Shown here: positions 21,035 to 30,334 of the stretch, piece after piece
Numbering within the stretch: position 1 is the stretch's first letter
Layout of the letters: every line of letters begins with the position of its first letter
DNA from: JAWKVD01 sp041398225
Lineage (GTDB): Bacteria; Pseudomonadota; Alphaproteobacteria; Caulobacterales; Hyphomonadaceae
Reading direction: 5' to 3'
NCBI GenBank assembly: GCA_041398225.1
Contig: JAWKVD010000004.1
Coordinates: 186,001-250,000 of the forward strand
DNA length: 64,000 bases
Notes under the pieces: generated by a model
What the model saw: the letters and a program-made list of their open reading frames with translations, nothing else
Told to the model about the DNA's origin: nothing
Databases searched by the model: none
Translations under genes and position numbers: made by a program

Positions 21035-21514
21035 ATGACCACGGCGCACGATTTCGAGTTCACCTCCATTCGCGGCGAACCGCTGCCGATGAGCCAGTTC
21101 GCCGGCAAGGTGGTGCTGGTCGTGAATGTCGCTTCGAAGTGCGGGCTGACGCCGCAATATGACGGGCTGGAAAAGCTCTACACCGAGATGAAAGACAAGG
21201 GTCTGGTGGTTCTCGGCGTGCCCTGCAACCAGTTCCTGTTTCAGGAGCCGGGCAATGAGGCCAAGATCGAAGAGTTCTGTCGCCTGACTTACGGCGTCGA
21301 TTTCCCGATGACCTCAAAGAACGATGTGAAGGGCAAGAAGGCCCATCCCTTGTTCGTCTGGCTGAAGGAGGCGCTCGGCAAGGACGCCGTGCCGTCGTGG
21401 AATTTCCAGAAACAGCTGATCGGCAAGGACGGGCAGGCGATCGCCACGTTCGGACCGCGCACGGAGCCGGGCGATCCGAATTTGCGTGCGGCGATCGAGG
21501 CGGCGCTGGCCTAG
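21035..21514 (+). CDS. Glutathione peroxidase (cysteine type)
   Basis: A 159-residue thioredoxin-fold peroxidase that reduces hydroperoxides. The catalytic tetrad is visible: Cys36 in NVASKCGLTPQY, Gln70 in NQFLFQEPG and Trp122-Asn123 in SWNFQKQLI. The catalytic residue is Cys, not selenocysteine (codon TGC). Bacterial members of this size usually use thioredoxin as reductant despite the name. No signal peptide, so cytosolic. GGAG precedes the ATG at good spacing. Probably cotranscribed with the ABC exporter. Confidence 0.94.
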   Translation: MTTAHDFEFTSIRGEPLPMSQFAGKVVLVVNVASKCGLTPQYDGLEKLYTEMKDKGLVVLGVPCNQFLFQEPGNEAKIEEFCRLTYGVDFPMTSKNDVKGKKAHPLFVWLKEALGKDAVPSWNFQKQLIGKDGQAIATFGPRTEPGDPNLRAAIEAALA

Positions 21515-21540
21515 CGCCGCCCGACCGCTCTTTCCGGGGT

Positions 21541-22152
21541 CTAGAGGCGTTCGATCCGGCGCGCGGCCTCGTCGATGGCGTCGGCCATCGCCTGCGCGTC
21601 CTCGTCGGACGGCGCGCCCTGATCGAAGCGCAGCCGGATCGCCAGCTTCAGGTTCTCCATGGCGCGAACGATGGGCGCGCTGCGCGCGGCGTTCGGCGCG
21701 CCCGAGGCGGCCTTGATGCGGGCGAGGATGGCGTCGACCGTTTCGCGGTCGCTGGCCAGCGTCTGCTGTCCGGCTTCGGTGAGGCGGTAGCGCTTGCGGC
21801 CCTCGCTCGTATCGTCGATCGCGATCAGCTCCTGTTCGTCGAGCAGGGCGAGAACCGGGTAGATGGCTCCGGGGCTGGGGCTGTACTGGCCGCCCGTCAT
21901 CTCCTCGATGGCGCGGATGATGTCGTAGCCGTGGCGCGGCTCCTCGCCGATCAGATGCAGCGCGAGCAGCCGCAGGTCGCCGTGACCGAACAGGCGCCGG
22001 CCACGGCCGCGTCCGCCCGGGTGTCCCGGACCGCCGAAGCGGCCGCCGCCGCGCCGGCCGAAGCCTTCTCCAAATCCATCCCCGAATCCGCCGCGGGCGG
22101 CGAACAGGGCCTCCATGCGGTGGTGGCGGTGATGTCCAAAATGGCGTTTCAT
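21541..22152 (-). CDS. PadR family transcriptional regulator
   Basis: A 203-residue regulator. The first 55 residues are a His-, Gly- and Arg-rich low-complexity head (for example RRGGGRFGGPGHPGGRGRGR). The winged helix follows: LRLLALHLIGEEPRHGYDIIRAIEE, then the classic GQYSPSPGAIYPVLALLDEQELI. The C-terminal part is a dimerising helix pair. PadR proteins are generally repressors that respond to small molecules, and they often control their own gene. A perfect 18-bp palindrome 22 bp upstream of the start fits autoregulation. The head might bind metal or nucleic acid, but that is inference. No obvious transporter target adjoins it on the same strand. Confidence 0.92.
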   Translation of the reverse strand: MKRHFGHHRHHRMEALFAARGGFGDGFGEGFGRRGGGRFGGPGHPGGRGRGRRLFGHGDLRLLALHLIGEEPRHGYDIIRAIEEMTGGQYSPSPGAIYPVLALLDEQELIAIDDTSEGRKRYRLTEAGQQTLASDRETVDAILARIKAASGAPNAARSAPIVRAMENLKLAIRLRFDQGAPSDEDAQAMADAIDEAARRIERL

Positions 22153-22174
22153 GTATCGACCTTCTTTCGTAGTG

Positions 22175-22192
22175 TTTTCGATATATCGAAAA
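22175..22192. promoter_or_regulatory. Perfect palindrome, likely PadR operator
   Basis: TTTTCGATATATCGAAAA is an exact 18-bp inverted repeat lying 22-40 bp upstream of the PadR start codon, in an AT-rich island of otherwise GC-rich DNA. The AT-rich dyad and its position match autoregulatory sites of PadR proteins. Binding has not been shown. Confidence 0.7.
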
Positions 22193-22286
22193 TAGGTCGT
22201 GAGTTACGAAAGTCAACAGATCTCGACCGCCCGGTGTGTCGGGCGCTGAAAAGCTCTAAAAAACAGGGGTCGGGCGGCTGGCGCGG

Positions 22287-22514
22287 TTAGACGTCGGGGC
22301 TCTCGGTGGGGATGTCGCGGGCGTGCATCCACTGGATCAGCGGCTTCAGCGGCAGAATCCAGCACACGCCGACGACCGGGAAGTAGAGGAGTTTCCAGGC
22401 CCAGTGGCCGGACGCCACGATATCTCCGACGAGGGCGGCCACCGCGACGTAGCAGACCAGCCAGGCCAGAATGGCGAGGGCGCCGACAAGCTTGCGGATG
22501 CGGGGCGACGACAT
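22287..22514 (-). CDS. DUF2842 small membrane protein
   Basis: A 75-residue protein with two transmembrane segments (LVGALAILAWLVCYVAVAALV and LLYFPVVGVCWILPL) and the family ending LKPLIQWMHARD. DUF2842 proteins are small inner-membrane proteins found in alphaproteobacteria, often beside heme A synthase as here, where ctaA is divergent. A link to cytochrome oxidase assembly is suggested by that neighbourhood only; the function is unknown. Confidence 0.85.
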   Translation of the reverse strand: MSSPRIRKLVGALAILAWLVCYVAVAALVGDIVASGHWAWKLLYFPVVGVCWILPLKPLIQWMHARDIPTESPDV

Positions 22515-22608
22515 GGGCGTTTCCGGGTGCGGCCGACAGGTTCAGGAACCGTGTCCTGCGGCTATGGAGCCAGTTTTCGCGACCTTTCACATATCGCATA
22601 AGCGCGCA

Positions 22609-23679
22609 ATGTCAGAACCCGCGTCAAATCCCCTGATCCCCGCCAAAGGCGCCGGCCTCGTGCGCATCTGGCTGCTCGTCGTCGCCGCCATGGTTTACGG
22701 GATGATCCTGGTGGGCGGCGCGACGCGCCTCACCGATTCCGGCCTCTCGATCACCGAATGGAAACCGCTTCTGGGCGCGATCCCGCCGATGAACGAGCGG
22801 GACTGGGCCGATGCGTTCGCCAACTATCAGGCCAAGACGGCGCAGTTTCACCAGATGAACCCCAACATGGATCTTGGGGGCTTCAAGGCGATCTACTGGT
22901 GGGAGTGGGCGCACCGCGAGCTGGGGCGGACCATCGGCGTCGTTTTCGCCTTGCCATTGCTGGCTTTCTGGCTGACCGGCCGGACCACGCGCAAGCTGAT
23001 GCCCCACCTTCTGGTGTTGTTCGCGCTGGGCGGACTTCAGGGCCTGATCGGCTGGTGGATGGTGGCCTCGGGGGTCAACACGGAACTGGTCACGGTCGCG
23101 CCCTACAGGTTGATGACCCACTTCTGCCTGGCGCTGCTGATTATCTGTTACTGCTTCTGGTTATGGATGGAGCTGGGCGGGAAGGCCCGTCCGCCGGCCC
23201 CGGACGCGGCGCGGCTGTGGGCGCGCGGGCTTCTGGCGGTGGCGGCCGTGCAGATGGCGCTTGGCGCGCTGGTCGCGGGTCTCGACGCCGGCCGCGGCTA
23301 TACCGATTGGCCGATGATGGCCGGCCGGATCGTCCCCGAGGCGATGTGGGCGCTGGACCCGTTCTGGCGCAATTTCCTCGAAAACGAGGCGACCACCCAG
23401 TTCATGCACCGGATGACCGCTTATTTGCTGCTGATCGCCGCACTTGTCGCCGCTGTCCGCTTCCGGGAGGCCAAGGGGGCCGGATTCGTCCTGTTTGCGG
23501 GGCTGGTGGGCTGGCAGGCGGTGCTGGGCGTGCTGACGCTGGTCAACGCCGCCCCTCTGGACCTTTCGCTCACCCATCAGGCGCTTGGAACCGTGGTTCT
23601 GCTGGGGGCGGTGCGGCTGGTCTGGCGCACCTCCGTTCGCTCAGAAACCGTTGGGGAAGGGGCGAGCGCTCCGGCCTGA
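22609..23679 (+). CDS. ctaA: Heme A synthase
   Basis: Converts heme O to heme A for aa3-type cytochrome c oxidase. The 356-residue product has about eight transmembrane helices in two homologous four-helix halves. Conserved histidines lie in YWWEWAHRELGR, in MTHFCLALL and, in the second half, in FMHRMTAYL and LTHQALGT. After the first helix comes GGATRLTDSGLSITEWKP, a very conserved loop of alphaproteobacterial type 2 CtaA. The start is ATG 22609, followed by MSEPASNPLIP; an upstream in-frame ATG at 22471 would give 46 non-conserved residues. The DUF2842 gene is divergent. Confidence 0.96.
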   Translation: MSEPASNPLIPAKGAGLVRIWLLVVAAMVYGMILVGGATRLTDSGLSITEWKPLLGAIPPMNERDWADAFANYQAKTAQFHQMNPNMDLGGFKAIYWWEWAHRELGRTIGVVFALPLLAFWLTGRTTRKLMPHLLVLFALGGLQGLIGWWMVASGVNTELVTVAPYRLMTHFCLALLIICYCFWLWMELGGKARPPAPDAARLWARGLLAVAAVQMALGALVAGLDAGRGYTDWPMMAGRIVPEAMWALDPFWRNFLENEATTQFMHRMTAYLLLIAALVAAVRFREAKGAGFVLFAGLVGWQAVLGVLTLVNAAPLDLSLTHQALGTVVLLGAVRLVWRTSVRSETVGEGASAPA

Positions 23680-23831
23680 GCGGACGCCCCGGAGGTCCTT
23701 CCGGCGTTTCCCGGCGCGGGGGCGGTTAATCCGGGGGGAAGGCGAGTTGACAAAGGTCCGCCCCGCCTGTAGCTGCACGCCTTCGTTTTCCAGACGCCCA
23801 ATTCAATCAGGAAAGGCTCCGCGCGGGAGCA

Positions 23832-24299
23832 ATGAAAACCTTTGTAGCAAAGCCTGGCGAGGTCGAGAATAAGTGGGTCGTTATCGACGCTGAAGGCGTC
23901 GTCGTCGGCCGTCTCGCCTCTTATGTCGCCAAGCGCCTGCGCGGCAAACACCGCGCCGATTTCACGCCGCACGTGGATACGGGCGATCATGTCGTCATCA
24001 TCAATGCGGACAAGGCGGTCTTCACCGGCTCCAAGATGACCGACAAGACCTATTACCGTCACACGGGCCATCCGGGCGGCATCAAGGAAACCACGCCGCA
24101 GAAGATCCTCTCGGGCAAGTTCCCCGAGCGTGCGATCCAGCTCGCCGTGAAGCGCATGATGCCGAAGGAAAGCTCGCTGTCGCGTCAGCAGTTCGGCAAG
24201 CTGCGCGTCTACGCCGGCGCCAAGCATCCGCACGAAGCTCAGAACCCTGAAACGGTCGACTTCAAGTCGATGAACTCCAAGAACGTGAAGGCCGCCTGA
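23832..24299 (+). CDS. rplM: 50S ribosomal protein L13
   Basis: A 155-residue L13, one of the early-assembling 23S-binding proteins. It has the conserved [16 protein letters not shown], a [18 protein letters not shown] strand and a [13 protein letters not shown] segment, followed by [28 protein letters not shown]. The length is normal for alphaproteobacteria. It is followed two bases after the stop by rpsI, the universal order. The upstream 150 bp contains the promoter; no leader structure was recognised with confidence. Confidence 0.98.
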   Translation: MKTFVAKPGEVENKWVVIDAEGVVVGRLASYVAKRLRGKHRADFTPHVDTGDHVVIINADKAVFTGSKMTDKTYYRHTGHPGGIKETTPQKILSGKFPERAIQLAVKRMMPKESSLSRQQFGKLRVYAGAKHPHEAQNPETVDFKSMNSKNVKAA

Positions 24300-24301
24300 T
24301 C

Positions 24302-24775
24302 ATGTCCGTGGACAGCCTGCAAGACATCGGCTCCCTCGGCGCCTCGACCGCGCCGGCCGCTGCTCCCGCCGAACCCAAGATCGACAATCTCGGCCGCGCC
24401 TATGGCACCGGCCGCCGCAAGACCGCCACGGCGCGCGTCTGGATCAAGCGCGGAACCGGCAAGATCACGGTCAACGGCAAGGACCAGGAAGAATACTTCG
24501 CGCGTCCCGTGCTGCGCATGGTGATCCGCCAGCCGCTCGAAATGGCCAAGCGCGAAACCGAGTTCGACGTGATCTGCACCGTTTCCGGTTCGGGTCTGTC
24601 CGGCCAGGCCGGCGCCGTGCGTCACGGCATCGCCCGTGCGCTGGTTGCGTTCGAACCCGATCTGCGCCCGGTGTTGAAGCCCGGCTCCTTCCTCACGCGC
24701 GACCCGCGCGCGGTCGAGCGGAAGAAGTACGGCAAGGCCAAGGCCCGACGTTCGTTCCAGTTCTCGAAGCGCTAG
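24302..24775 (+). CDS. rpsI: 30S ribosomal protein S9
   Basis: A 157-residue S9. After an Ala/Pro-rich N-terminal extension of about 25 residues comes the conserved core starting [34 protein letters not shown] follows, and the C-terminal tail [18 protein letters not shown] is the end that reaches the tRNA at the P site. The N-terminal extension is usual in alphaproteobacterial S9. Cotranscribed with rplM, and followed by a strong terminator. Confidence 0.98.
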   Translation: MSVDSLQDIGSLGASTAPAAAPAEPKIDNLGRAYGTGRRKTATARVWIKRGTGKITVNGKDQEEYFARPVLRMVIRQPLEMAKRETEFDVICTVSGSGLSGQAGAVRHGIARALVAFEPDLRPVLKPGSFLTRDPRAVERKKYGKAKARRSFQFSKR

Positions 24776-24800
24776 CGCGTTTCGCGACGCGACTATTCGA

Positions 24801-24830
24801 GGGCGCTTCGGGAAACCGGAGCGCCCTTTT
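24801..24830 (+). terminator. Rho-independent terminator of rplM-rpsI
   Basis: GGGCGCTTCGG (24801-24811), a GAAA loop and CCGGAGCGCCC (24816-24826) form an 11-bp stem with one G-U pair, followed directly by TTTT. It lies 26 bases after the rpsI stop. Confidence 0.9.
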
Positions 24831-24875
24831 GGTTTATCGCCTGCCTGACTTCCACCTGGGCAATCGGGATCGCTC

Positions 24876-25358
24876 ATGCACATACGCCCCGCGCGCGATG
24901 AAGACTGGGACAGCATCTGGTCCATCATCGGCCCGACCATCCGGGCCGGCGAAACCTACACGCTCGATCGCGAGATGAGCGAGGCCGATGCGCGAGCCTA
25001 TTGGCTGGGTCCGGACAAGGAGACCTTTGTGGCCGAAGCGGAAGGCGCGGTCCTCGGCACTTATTATTTGCGCGCCAATCAGGCGGGCGGCGGCGCCCAT
25101 GTCTGCAATTGCGGGTACATGACCGGCGCCCAATCGGTCGGGCGCGGCGTCGCCCGTCAGATGTGCCTGCACTCGATGCAGCTCGCCCGCGCGCGCGGTT
25201 TTCGGGCCATGCAGTTCAATTTCGTGGTCAGCACAAATGAGCGCGCCGTTCGCCTGTGGGAGTCGCTCGGGTTTGCGGTCGTGGGCCGGCTGCCGGAGGC
25301 TTTCCGACACCCATCGAAGGGCTATGTCGACGCATTGGTGATGTATCAGGCGCTTTGA
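24876..25358 (+). CDS. GNAT family N-acetyltransferase
   Basis: A 160-residue acetyl-CoA-dependent acetyltransferase. It begins [18 protein letters not shown], the usual GNAT opening. The acetyl-CoA loop is present as [16 protein letters not shown] (pattern R/Q-x-x-G-x-G/A), followed by the [20 protein letters not shown] motif of the C-terminal half. It resembles small GNATs acting on amines of amino acids or proteins. The acceptor is unknown. It lies 14 bp upstream of argC on the same strand, so the two are probably cotranscribed. Confidence 0.88.
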   Translation: MHIRPARDEDWDSIWSIIGPTIRAGETYTLDREMSEADARAYWLGPDKETFVAEAEGAVLGTYYLRANQAGGGAHVCNCGYMTGAQSVGRGVARQMCLHSMQLARARGFRAMQFNFVVSTNERAVRLWESLGFAVVGRLPEAFRHPSKGYVDALVMYQAL

Positions 25359-25371
25359 GCAGGTTGTGCGC

Positions 25372-26355
25372 ATGAAACCGAAAGTTTTCATCGACGGCGA
25401 GGCCGGCACCACCGGCCTGCAGATTCGGCAGCGGCTGGAAGGCCGCGCCGATCTCGAGGTCGTTTCGATCGATCCGGACAAGCGCAAGGACGCCGGCGCC
25501 CGCCGCGAAATGCTCAACGGCGCGGACGCCGTGATCCTGTGTCTGCCGGACGACGCGGCGCGCGAAGCGGTCGCGATGATCTCCAATCCCGACGTGGTGG
25601 TGATCGACGCCTCGACCGCGCATCGCGTCGCCGAAGGCTGGATGTACGGGTTTCCGGAAATGGCGCCTGGCCAGCGCGAGGCGATCCGCGTCTCCCGGCG
25701 CATCGCCAATCCGGGCTGCTATCCCACCGGCTTCATCGCGCTGGTCGCGCCGCTGCTGCGGGCGGGGCTGGTCCCCAAGGACTTCCCGATCACCGTGAAC
25801 GCGGTCTCCGGCTATTCCGGCGGCGGCAAGGGGCTCATCGCCGAGTTCGAGGGCGAGACGCCTGCGCCGGACGCCTTCCGTTCCTACGGGCTGACGCTGG
25901 CGCACAAGCATGTGCCGGAGATGACGGCCTATGCCGGGCTGGCGCACCCGCCCGTATTCGCTCCGGCGGTCGGCCGGTTCGCGCAGGGCATGCTTGTTGA
26001 GGTCCCGTTGCAGCTGTGGGCGTTGCCGGGCGAGGTCTCCACGGACCGGCTGCGCACGACGCTCGCCGAGGCGTATGAAGGCGAGCGCTTTGTCGAGGTT
26101 GCAAGCGCCGGCGATACGGCTGGGCTGCAGTCCGTGCGCGCGGGCGCCGCGGGCTATGTCGCGGGCCTTGATCCTGAAGCGCTCAACGGCACCAACCGGC
26201 TGAGGCTGTTTGCGTTCGGCAACGACAAGACACGCCAGGCGCGGCTGGTCGCCTTGCTCGACAATCTCGGCAAGGGCGCGTCCGGCGCGGCGGTGCAGAA
26301 TCTCAATCTGGCGCTCGGACTGGACGAAGGCGCCGGTCTCGACAACGCGGGATAG
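25372..26355 (+). CDS. argC: N-acetyl-gamma-glutamyl-phosphate reductase (type 2)
   Basis: Third step of arginine biosynthesis: NADPH-dependent reduction of N-acetylglutamyl phosphate to the semialdehyde. The 327-residue product is of the shorter AGPR type 2, common in alphaproteobacteria. It begins [21 protein letters not shown], the nucleotide-binding loop. The catalytic cysteine is in [12 protein letters not shown], and a histidine lies in [15 protein letters not shown] 25372 is preferred to a GTG six bases upstream. The S9/argC proximity is a recurring alphaproteobacterial arrangement. Twelve bases separate it from the VIT-family gene. Confidence 0.95.
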   Translation: MKPKVFIDGEAGTTGLQIRQRLEGRADLEVVSIDPDKRKDAGARREMLNGADAVILCLPDDAAREAVAMISNPDVVVIDASTAHRVAEGWMYGFPEMAPGQREAIRVSRRIANPGCYPTGFIALVAPLLRAGLVPKDFPITVNAVSGYSGGGKGLIAEFEGETPAPDAFRSYGLTLAHKHVPEMTAYAGLAHPPVFAPAVGRFAQGMLVEVPLQLWALPGEVSTDRLRTTLAEAYEGERFVEVASAGDTAGLQSVRAGAAGYVAGLDPEALNGTNRLRLFAFGNDKTRQARLVALLDNLGKGASGAAVQNLNLALGLDEGAGLDNAG

Positions 26356-26367
26356 GCGGCGCGACGG

Positions 26368-27069
26368 ATGAAACGAACCAAGCTCCACGTTGAAAGACAC
26401 GCCGTCGATCGCATCGGCTGGTTGCGCGCGGCGGTGCTCGGCGCCAATGACGGCATCGTCTCTACCGCCAGCCTCATCATCGGGGTCGCGGCCGCATCGG
26501 CCGCGCGGGGCGAAATCCTCGTCGCAGGCATCGCAGCGCTCGTCGCCGGGGCCATGTCGATGGCGGCCGGCGAATATGTATCGGTCAGTTCGCAGCTCGA
26601 CGCCGAACGCTCCGATCTGGCGCGCGAACGCCAGGAACTGAAGGACGATCCCGAATATGAACTCGACGAGCTGACGCAGATCTATGTCAGCCGCGGGCTG
26701 GATCAGGAGCTTGCCCGCAAGGTCGCCGAACAGCTCACCGCCAAGGATGCGCTGGCGGCGCACGCGCGCGACGAACTCAACATAACCGAAGTCACCGCGG
26801 CTCGGCCGCTGCAGGCGGGGCTGACCTCCGCCGTCACCTTTGCAAGCGGGGCGATCCTGCCTCTGGCTGTGGTCGTGTTCGCGCCGCTCAACACGCTGGT
26901 CTGGGCGGTTTCGATCGCCTCGCTGGCCTTCCTCGCCCTGCTGGGGGCGGTCGGCGCGCGCGCCGGCGGCGCCGCCATGACGCGGGCCGTGATCCGAGTC
27001 ACCTTCTGGGGCGCGATCGCCATGGCGCTCACCGCGTTGATCGGCAAGCTGTTCGGCGCCGTCGTCTAA
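26368..27069 (+). CDS. VIT1/CCC1 family membrane transporter
   Basis: A 233-residue membrane protein with about five helices. It has the family motif WLRAAVLGANDGIVSTASLIIGVAAA, followed by AGAMSMAAGEYVSVSSQLDAER, which leads to a cytosolic metal-binding helical segment rich in Glu and Asp. Eukaryotic VIT1 and CCC1 move Fe2+ or Mn2+ out of the cytosol; bacterial members are inferred to do the same. Probably last gene of a GNAT-argC-VIT transcript. Its stop overlaps by four bases the stop of the convergent GDPD gene. Confidence 0.88.
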   Translation: MKRTKLHVERHAVDRIGWLRAAVLGANDGIVSTASLIIGVAAASAARGEILVAGIAALVAGAMSMAAGEYVSVSSQLDAERSDLARERQELKDDPEYELDELTQIYVSRGLDQELARKVAEQLTAKDALAAHARDELNITEVTAARPLQAGLTSAVTFASGAILPLAVVVFAPLNTLVWAVSIASLAFLALLGAVGARAGGAAMTRAVIRVTFWGAIAMALTALIGKLFGAVV

Positions 27070-27914
27070 CGCCGTCCGATGCGTTCCAGATAGGCGATCA
27101 GTTCGGCTGGACGGTCGGTCTGCAGAATGCTGGCGCCGTTGGCGAGCAGCGGGTCGACGCCCTCAGAGGGTTTCCCCTCCGCGATCAGCTGGTCGGGCGC
27201 GCCCAGCGCGTTGATCCACATGCGGCTGTCGCTCTGCATGGCGGCGGCGTGGGTGTCGCGGGTGTTGAAGCCCGGATCGATATGGATCACCTCCGGCGTC
27301 AGCGCCGAGGAGACCTCCCGCGTGGTTTCCAGCGAATGCGCGCGCGGCATCGGCAGGGCGTGCGGCTGGATGGCGACGAATTTCTTCAGGTGATCGGTCC
27401 CGTCGTTGAAGAACAGCACCTGATCGATCATGCCCGCTTCGATCACACGGCTGATCACCGGCTCGACGGCGTCGGCCTTGAGGTCGAGGTCCAGCAGCGC
27501 GCGGTCCTTCGCGGCGGCCAGAGCCTGCATCAGCGTGGGCGGGTGCAGGTCGGTCGGCGCGCCCTTCGCGTCGACAAGTTCAAGCGCGGCGAACTGATCG
27601 AAGGTCATGTCCCGGACCGCGCCGGAGCCCGTGGTCGTCCGGTCGACCTTGGCGTCATGCATCAGCACCGGAACGCCGTCGCGGGTGAGGCGCACGTCGA
27701 TCTCGATGATGTCGACGCCCATGGCGATCGCGCCTTCGATGGCGTCAATCGAATTTTCCGGCGAGACCGCGTGCGCGCCGCGGTGAGCCGCAACCAGCAC
27801 GCGCGTGTTTTGCGCGTCCTTCAGCGTCGCCATGATCTCCGCCGCCGGGCTCGCGGTCTGGGCAAGGGCAGGCGGCGCGATGGCGAGAAGCAGCGAAAAC
27901 AGCAGTGCGCGCAT
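27066..27914 (-). CDS. Glycerophosphodiester phosphodiesterase, exported
   Basis: A 282-residue enzyme with a signal peptide (MRALLFSLLLAIAPPALAQ), so probably periplasmic. The GDPD barrel starts VAAHRGAHAVSPENS, with the catalytic His-Arg. Then comes GVDIIEIDVRLTRDGVPVLMHD, which holds the metal-binding Glu and Asp and the second catalytic His. Cleaves glycerophosphodiesters to alcohol and glycerol 3-phosphate. The C-terminal part completes the TIM barrel (ILQTDRPAELIAYL). Monocistronic. Confidence 0.92.
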   Translation of the reverse strand: MRALLFSLLLAIAPPALAQTASPAAEIMATLKDAQNTRVLVAAHRGAHAVSPENSIDAIEGAIAMGVDIIEIDVRLTRDGVPVLMHDAKVDRTTTGSGAVRDMTFDQFAALELVDAKGAPTDLHPPTLMQALAAAKDRALLDLDLKADAVEPVISRVIEAGMIDQVLFFNDGTDHLKKFVAIQPHALPMPRAHSLETTREVSSALTPEVIHIDPGFNTRDTHAAAMQSDSRMWINALGAPDQLIAEGKPSEGVDPLLANGASILQTDRPAELIAYLERIGRR

Positions 27915-28014
27915 GTCCGGTTCTCCTGTGACCGGGCCGGTCTACCAGACGCGCATGACGCTTCGACGTCAGCCCGAGCGCCCGGGGCGGACACTCCGTC
28001 CCGTGAAACTCCGG

Positions 28015-29796
28015 CTAGGTCGCCGCCGCGTCCTTCGCGCGGATGGCGGCGAGCGTTTCCAGCACATAGCCGCCGGGCGCCGGAGCGGCGCTCTCGACGG
28101 GCGCGGGCGGCTCGACCTCCTCGCCGGACTGGCCTCGCAGCCAGTCGGCCCACACCGGCCACCACGACCCGGGACGCTCCTCGGCGCCGTCGACCCAGGA
28201 GGCGTAGGTCGTCGGCAGCACGTCGCGCGTCCAGTAGCGGTATTTGCGGGCGTCGGGCGGGTTCACCACGCCGGCGATGTGGCCGGAGTCGGCGAGCAGG
28301 AAGGTCACGTCGCCGCCGAAGAGGTGCGCGCCCTTGTAGACCGAATCCGGCGGCGAAATGTGGTCCTTGCGCGCGGCGTGCAGGAATACCGGCGTTTCGA
28401 TCATGCCGAGATCGGCGGTCGTGTCCTCGATCTCGAAAGCGGCGTTGGCGAGCGCGTTGGAGATGTAGAGCCGGCGCAGGCTCTGAAGATGCAGAGGGCC
28501 CGGCAGATTGGTCTGGTCCGAGTTCCAGTAGAGCAGGTCGAACGCCTTGGGCTCTTCGCCGAGAAGATAGCGCTGCTCGGCGTACCGCCACACGAGGTCT
28601 TCGGGACGAAGCAGGTTGAAGGCGTCGCGCATGGCCTCGCCCGGCATCACGCCTCCGGCTTCGGCGATGATGGTTTCGATCTCACCGATGCCCGCCTCGT
28701 CGACGAAAAGGCCGAGATCGCCCGGTTCCGAGAAATCCGTCTGCGCCGCCAGCAGAGACAGCGAAGCGATGCGGTCATCGTCTTCGTCCGCAAGACGTGC
28801 GGCGAGAAGCGAGGCGAGGGCCCCGCCCACGCAATAGCCGGCGACATTCACCGGCGCGTCGTGCGCGTCGTGGATCCAGTCCAGAGCGGCGCGTCCGCCC
28901 AGCTTGAGATAATCGTTCCAGTCAAAGTCCCTGATCGCGTGGTCCGCCGATCGCCACGACACCATGTAGACGGTGAAGCCCTGATCCCGCAGCCAGGCGA
29001 CCAGCGAGTTCGCCGGCGTCAGGTCGAGCACGTAGAACTTGTTGATCCAGGGCGGAAAGATCAGCAGCGGCCGTTCGAACACCAGATCGCTCGCAGCCTC
29101 GTAGCGGATCAGTTCGATCAGTTCGTTGCGGAACACCACATCGCCCGGCGTCACCGCCAGCGAAACGCCAAGCTCGAACGCGGTCATGTCGGTCTGGGGC
29201 ACGCTCGGCCGGCCATTGCTGCCCGCCAGGTCCGACTGGAGGCGGTCGAGGCCGCGCTTCACGGACTCGCCCTGGCTGTCGAACAGGGCGCGCAGCGCGC
29301 GCGGATTGCCCGAAAGCGTGTTCGAGGGCGCATAGGCGGCGACCGCCTGACGCAGAAAGAAGGCCGCGCGCCGGCGCTGAATGTCGGTGAGGCCCGGCGC
29401 CGCCTGCGCCAGATCCTCCGCCCAGGCGGCCATCACCAGATAGGAGCGGCGGATGAAATCGAAGACAGGATTCTCACGCCATGCCGGGTCGGCGAAGCGC
29501 GCATCGGCGTCGGCCTGCGGGGAGGGCTCGCCCGAGGCGAGCCGGTGCATCATGTCCGACTGGCGGTTATAGAGGTCCATCTGCACGTCGACGACGGCCT
29601 CCGGGTGTTCGGCGAAGGCGTTGGCCAGCGCGCGGATCGCGGCGGCGGCGGCCGGGCTGCCCGAGCCCTGCGCCATTCCGGCCGAGCGGATCAGCTCGCT
29701 GAACTGATTATTCAGGGATTGCAGGTCCATGCCCGGCCATGGGCCGGTTCCGTCGCCGAATGCGCCGCTGTCGTCGTGACCGTTTCCGCTGTTCAT
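28015..29796 (-). CDS. phaC: Class I poly(3-hydroxyalkanoate) synthase
   Basis: Polymerises hydroxyacyl-CoA into storage polyester at the granule surface. The 593-residue product is of class I length. The lipase-box-like motif is GYCVGG, with nucleophile Cys322. The HIAGVVNPP segment, starting LADSGHIAG, gives the catalytic His, and HAARKDHISPP lies near the catalytic Asp. The N-terminal 200 residues contain the usual PhaC_N domain (RRAAFFLRQAVAAYAPSNTL). No phaA, phaB, phasin or phaR gene is adjacent, so monomer supply genes must be elsewhere. Transcribed alone, divergent from a small lipoprotein gene. Confidence 0.95.
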   Translation of the reverse strand: MNSGNGHDDSGAFGDGTGPWPGMDLQSLNNQFSELIRSAGMAQGSGSPAAAAAIRALANAFAEHPEAVVDVQMDLYNRQSDMMHRLASGEPSPQADADARFADPAWRENPVFDFIRRSYLVMAAWAEDLAQAAPGLTDIQRRRAAFFLRQAVAAYAPSNTLSGNPRALRALFDSQGESVKRGLDRLQSDLAGSNGRPSVPQTDMTAFELGVSLAVTPGDVVFRNELIELIRYEAASDLVFERPLLIFPPWINKFYVLDLTPANSLVAWLRDQGFTVYMVSWRSADHAIRDFDWNDYLKLGGRAALDWIHDAHDAPVNVAGYCVGGALASLLAARLADEDDDRIASLSLLAAQTDFSEPGDLGLFVDEAGIGEIETIIAEAGGVMPGEAMRDAFNLLRPEDLVWRYAEQRYLLGEEPKAFDLLYWNSDQTNLPGPLHLQSLRRLYISNALANAAFEIEDTTADLGMIETPVFLHAARKDHISPPDSVYKGAHLFGGDVTFLLADSGHIAGVVNPPDARKYRYWTRDVLPTTYASWVDGAEERPGSWWPVWADWLRGQSGEEVEPPAPVESAAPAPGGYVLETLAAIRAKDAAAT

Positions 29797-29953
29797 CGTC
29801 GGGCTGTTCCGGCTTTCCGTGCTGAGTCCGCAGCGTCACGATCCTATGATCGCGGTGAACAAAGGCGCTCGCCAAACCCGGCGACGGTCACTAGGTATTA
29901 TCGGTAGGGCGTGCAATCAAACGCCGAGTGCACAGCATCTGTGGCTGATTCCC

Positions 29954-30334
29954 ATGAGCGACCTCAGACTTACGGCAAAAAGCATCGGCGCAATCGCGCT
30001 GGGCGCCGCATTTCTGGGCGGCTGCGCCAACCTGATGACGCGCTCCACCGTGGCGCCGGAATGGTTTGACGCCAAGGCAAAGGAAGTCGCGGGCGAGGGC
30101 TATCCCTCCCTGTCCACGGTTCCGCAGCTCGAGCCCGACCGCGCCGACGCCGTGCAGGCCTATGACAGCGAAGTCGCCCGCCTGAAGGCGCTCGCCGCCG
30201 ATATCGAGGCCCGGGCGGCCGCGATCGAGGTCGCCACGCCGGAGGAAATCCGAGCTAGGGCTGCGCAGTTGCGCGCAATCGCGGAAGGCAGGCAGATTCC
30301 GGACGAAGGTTCCGAATCCGGCGAGGCGCCTTAA
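29954..30334 (+). CDS. Small putative lipoprotein, unknown function
   Basis: A 126-residue protein. The N-terminus is a lipoprotein signal, with a hydrophobic stretch AKSIGAIALGAAFLGGC whose LGGC is the lipobox, so the mature protein would start at that cysteine. The mature part begins ANLMTRSTVAPEWF and continues as an Ala/Glu/Arg-rich helix that may form a coiled coil. No family was recognised. ATG 29954 is chosen; an in-frame ATG at 29819 would place 45 residues before the signal. Divergent from phaC. Confidence 0.65.
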   Translation: MSDLRLTAKSIGAIALGAAFLGGCANLMTRSTVAPEWFDAKAKEVAGEGYPSLSTVPQLEPDRADAVQAYDSEVARLKALAADIEARAAAIEVATPEEIRARAAQLRAIAEGRQIPDEGSESGEAP

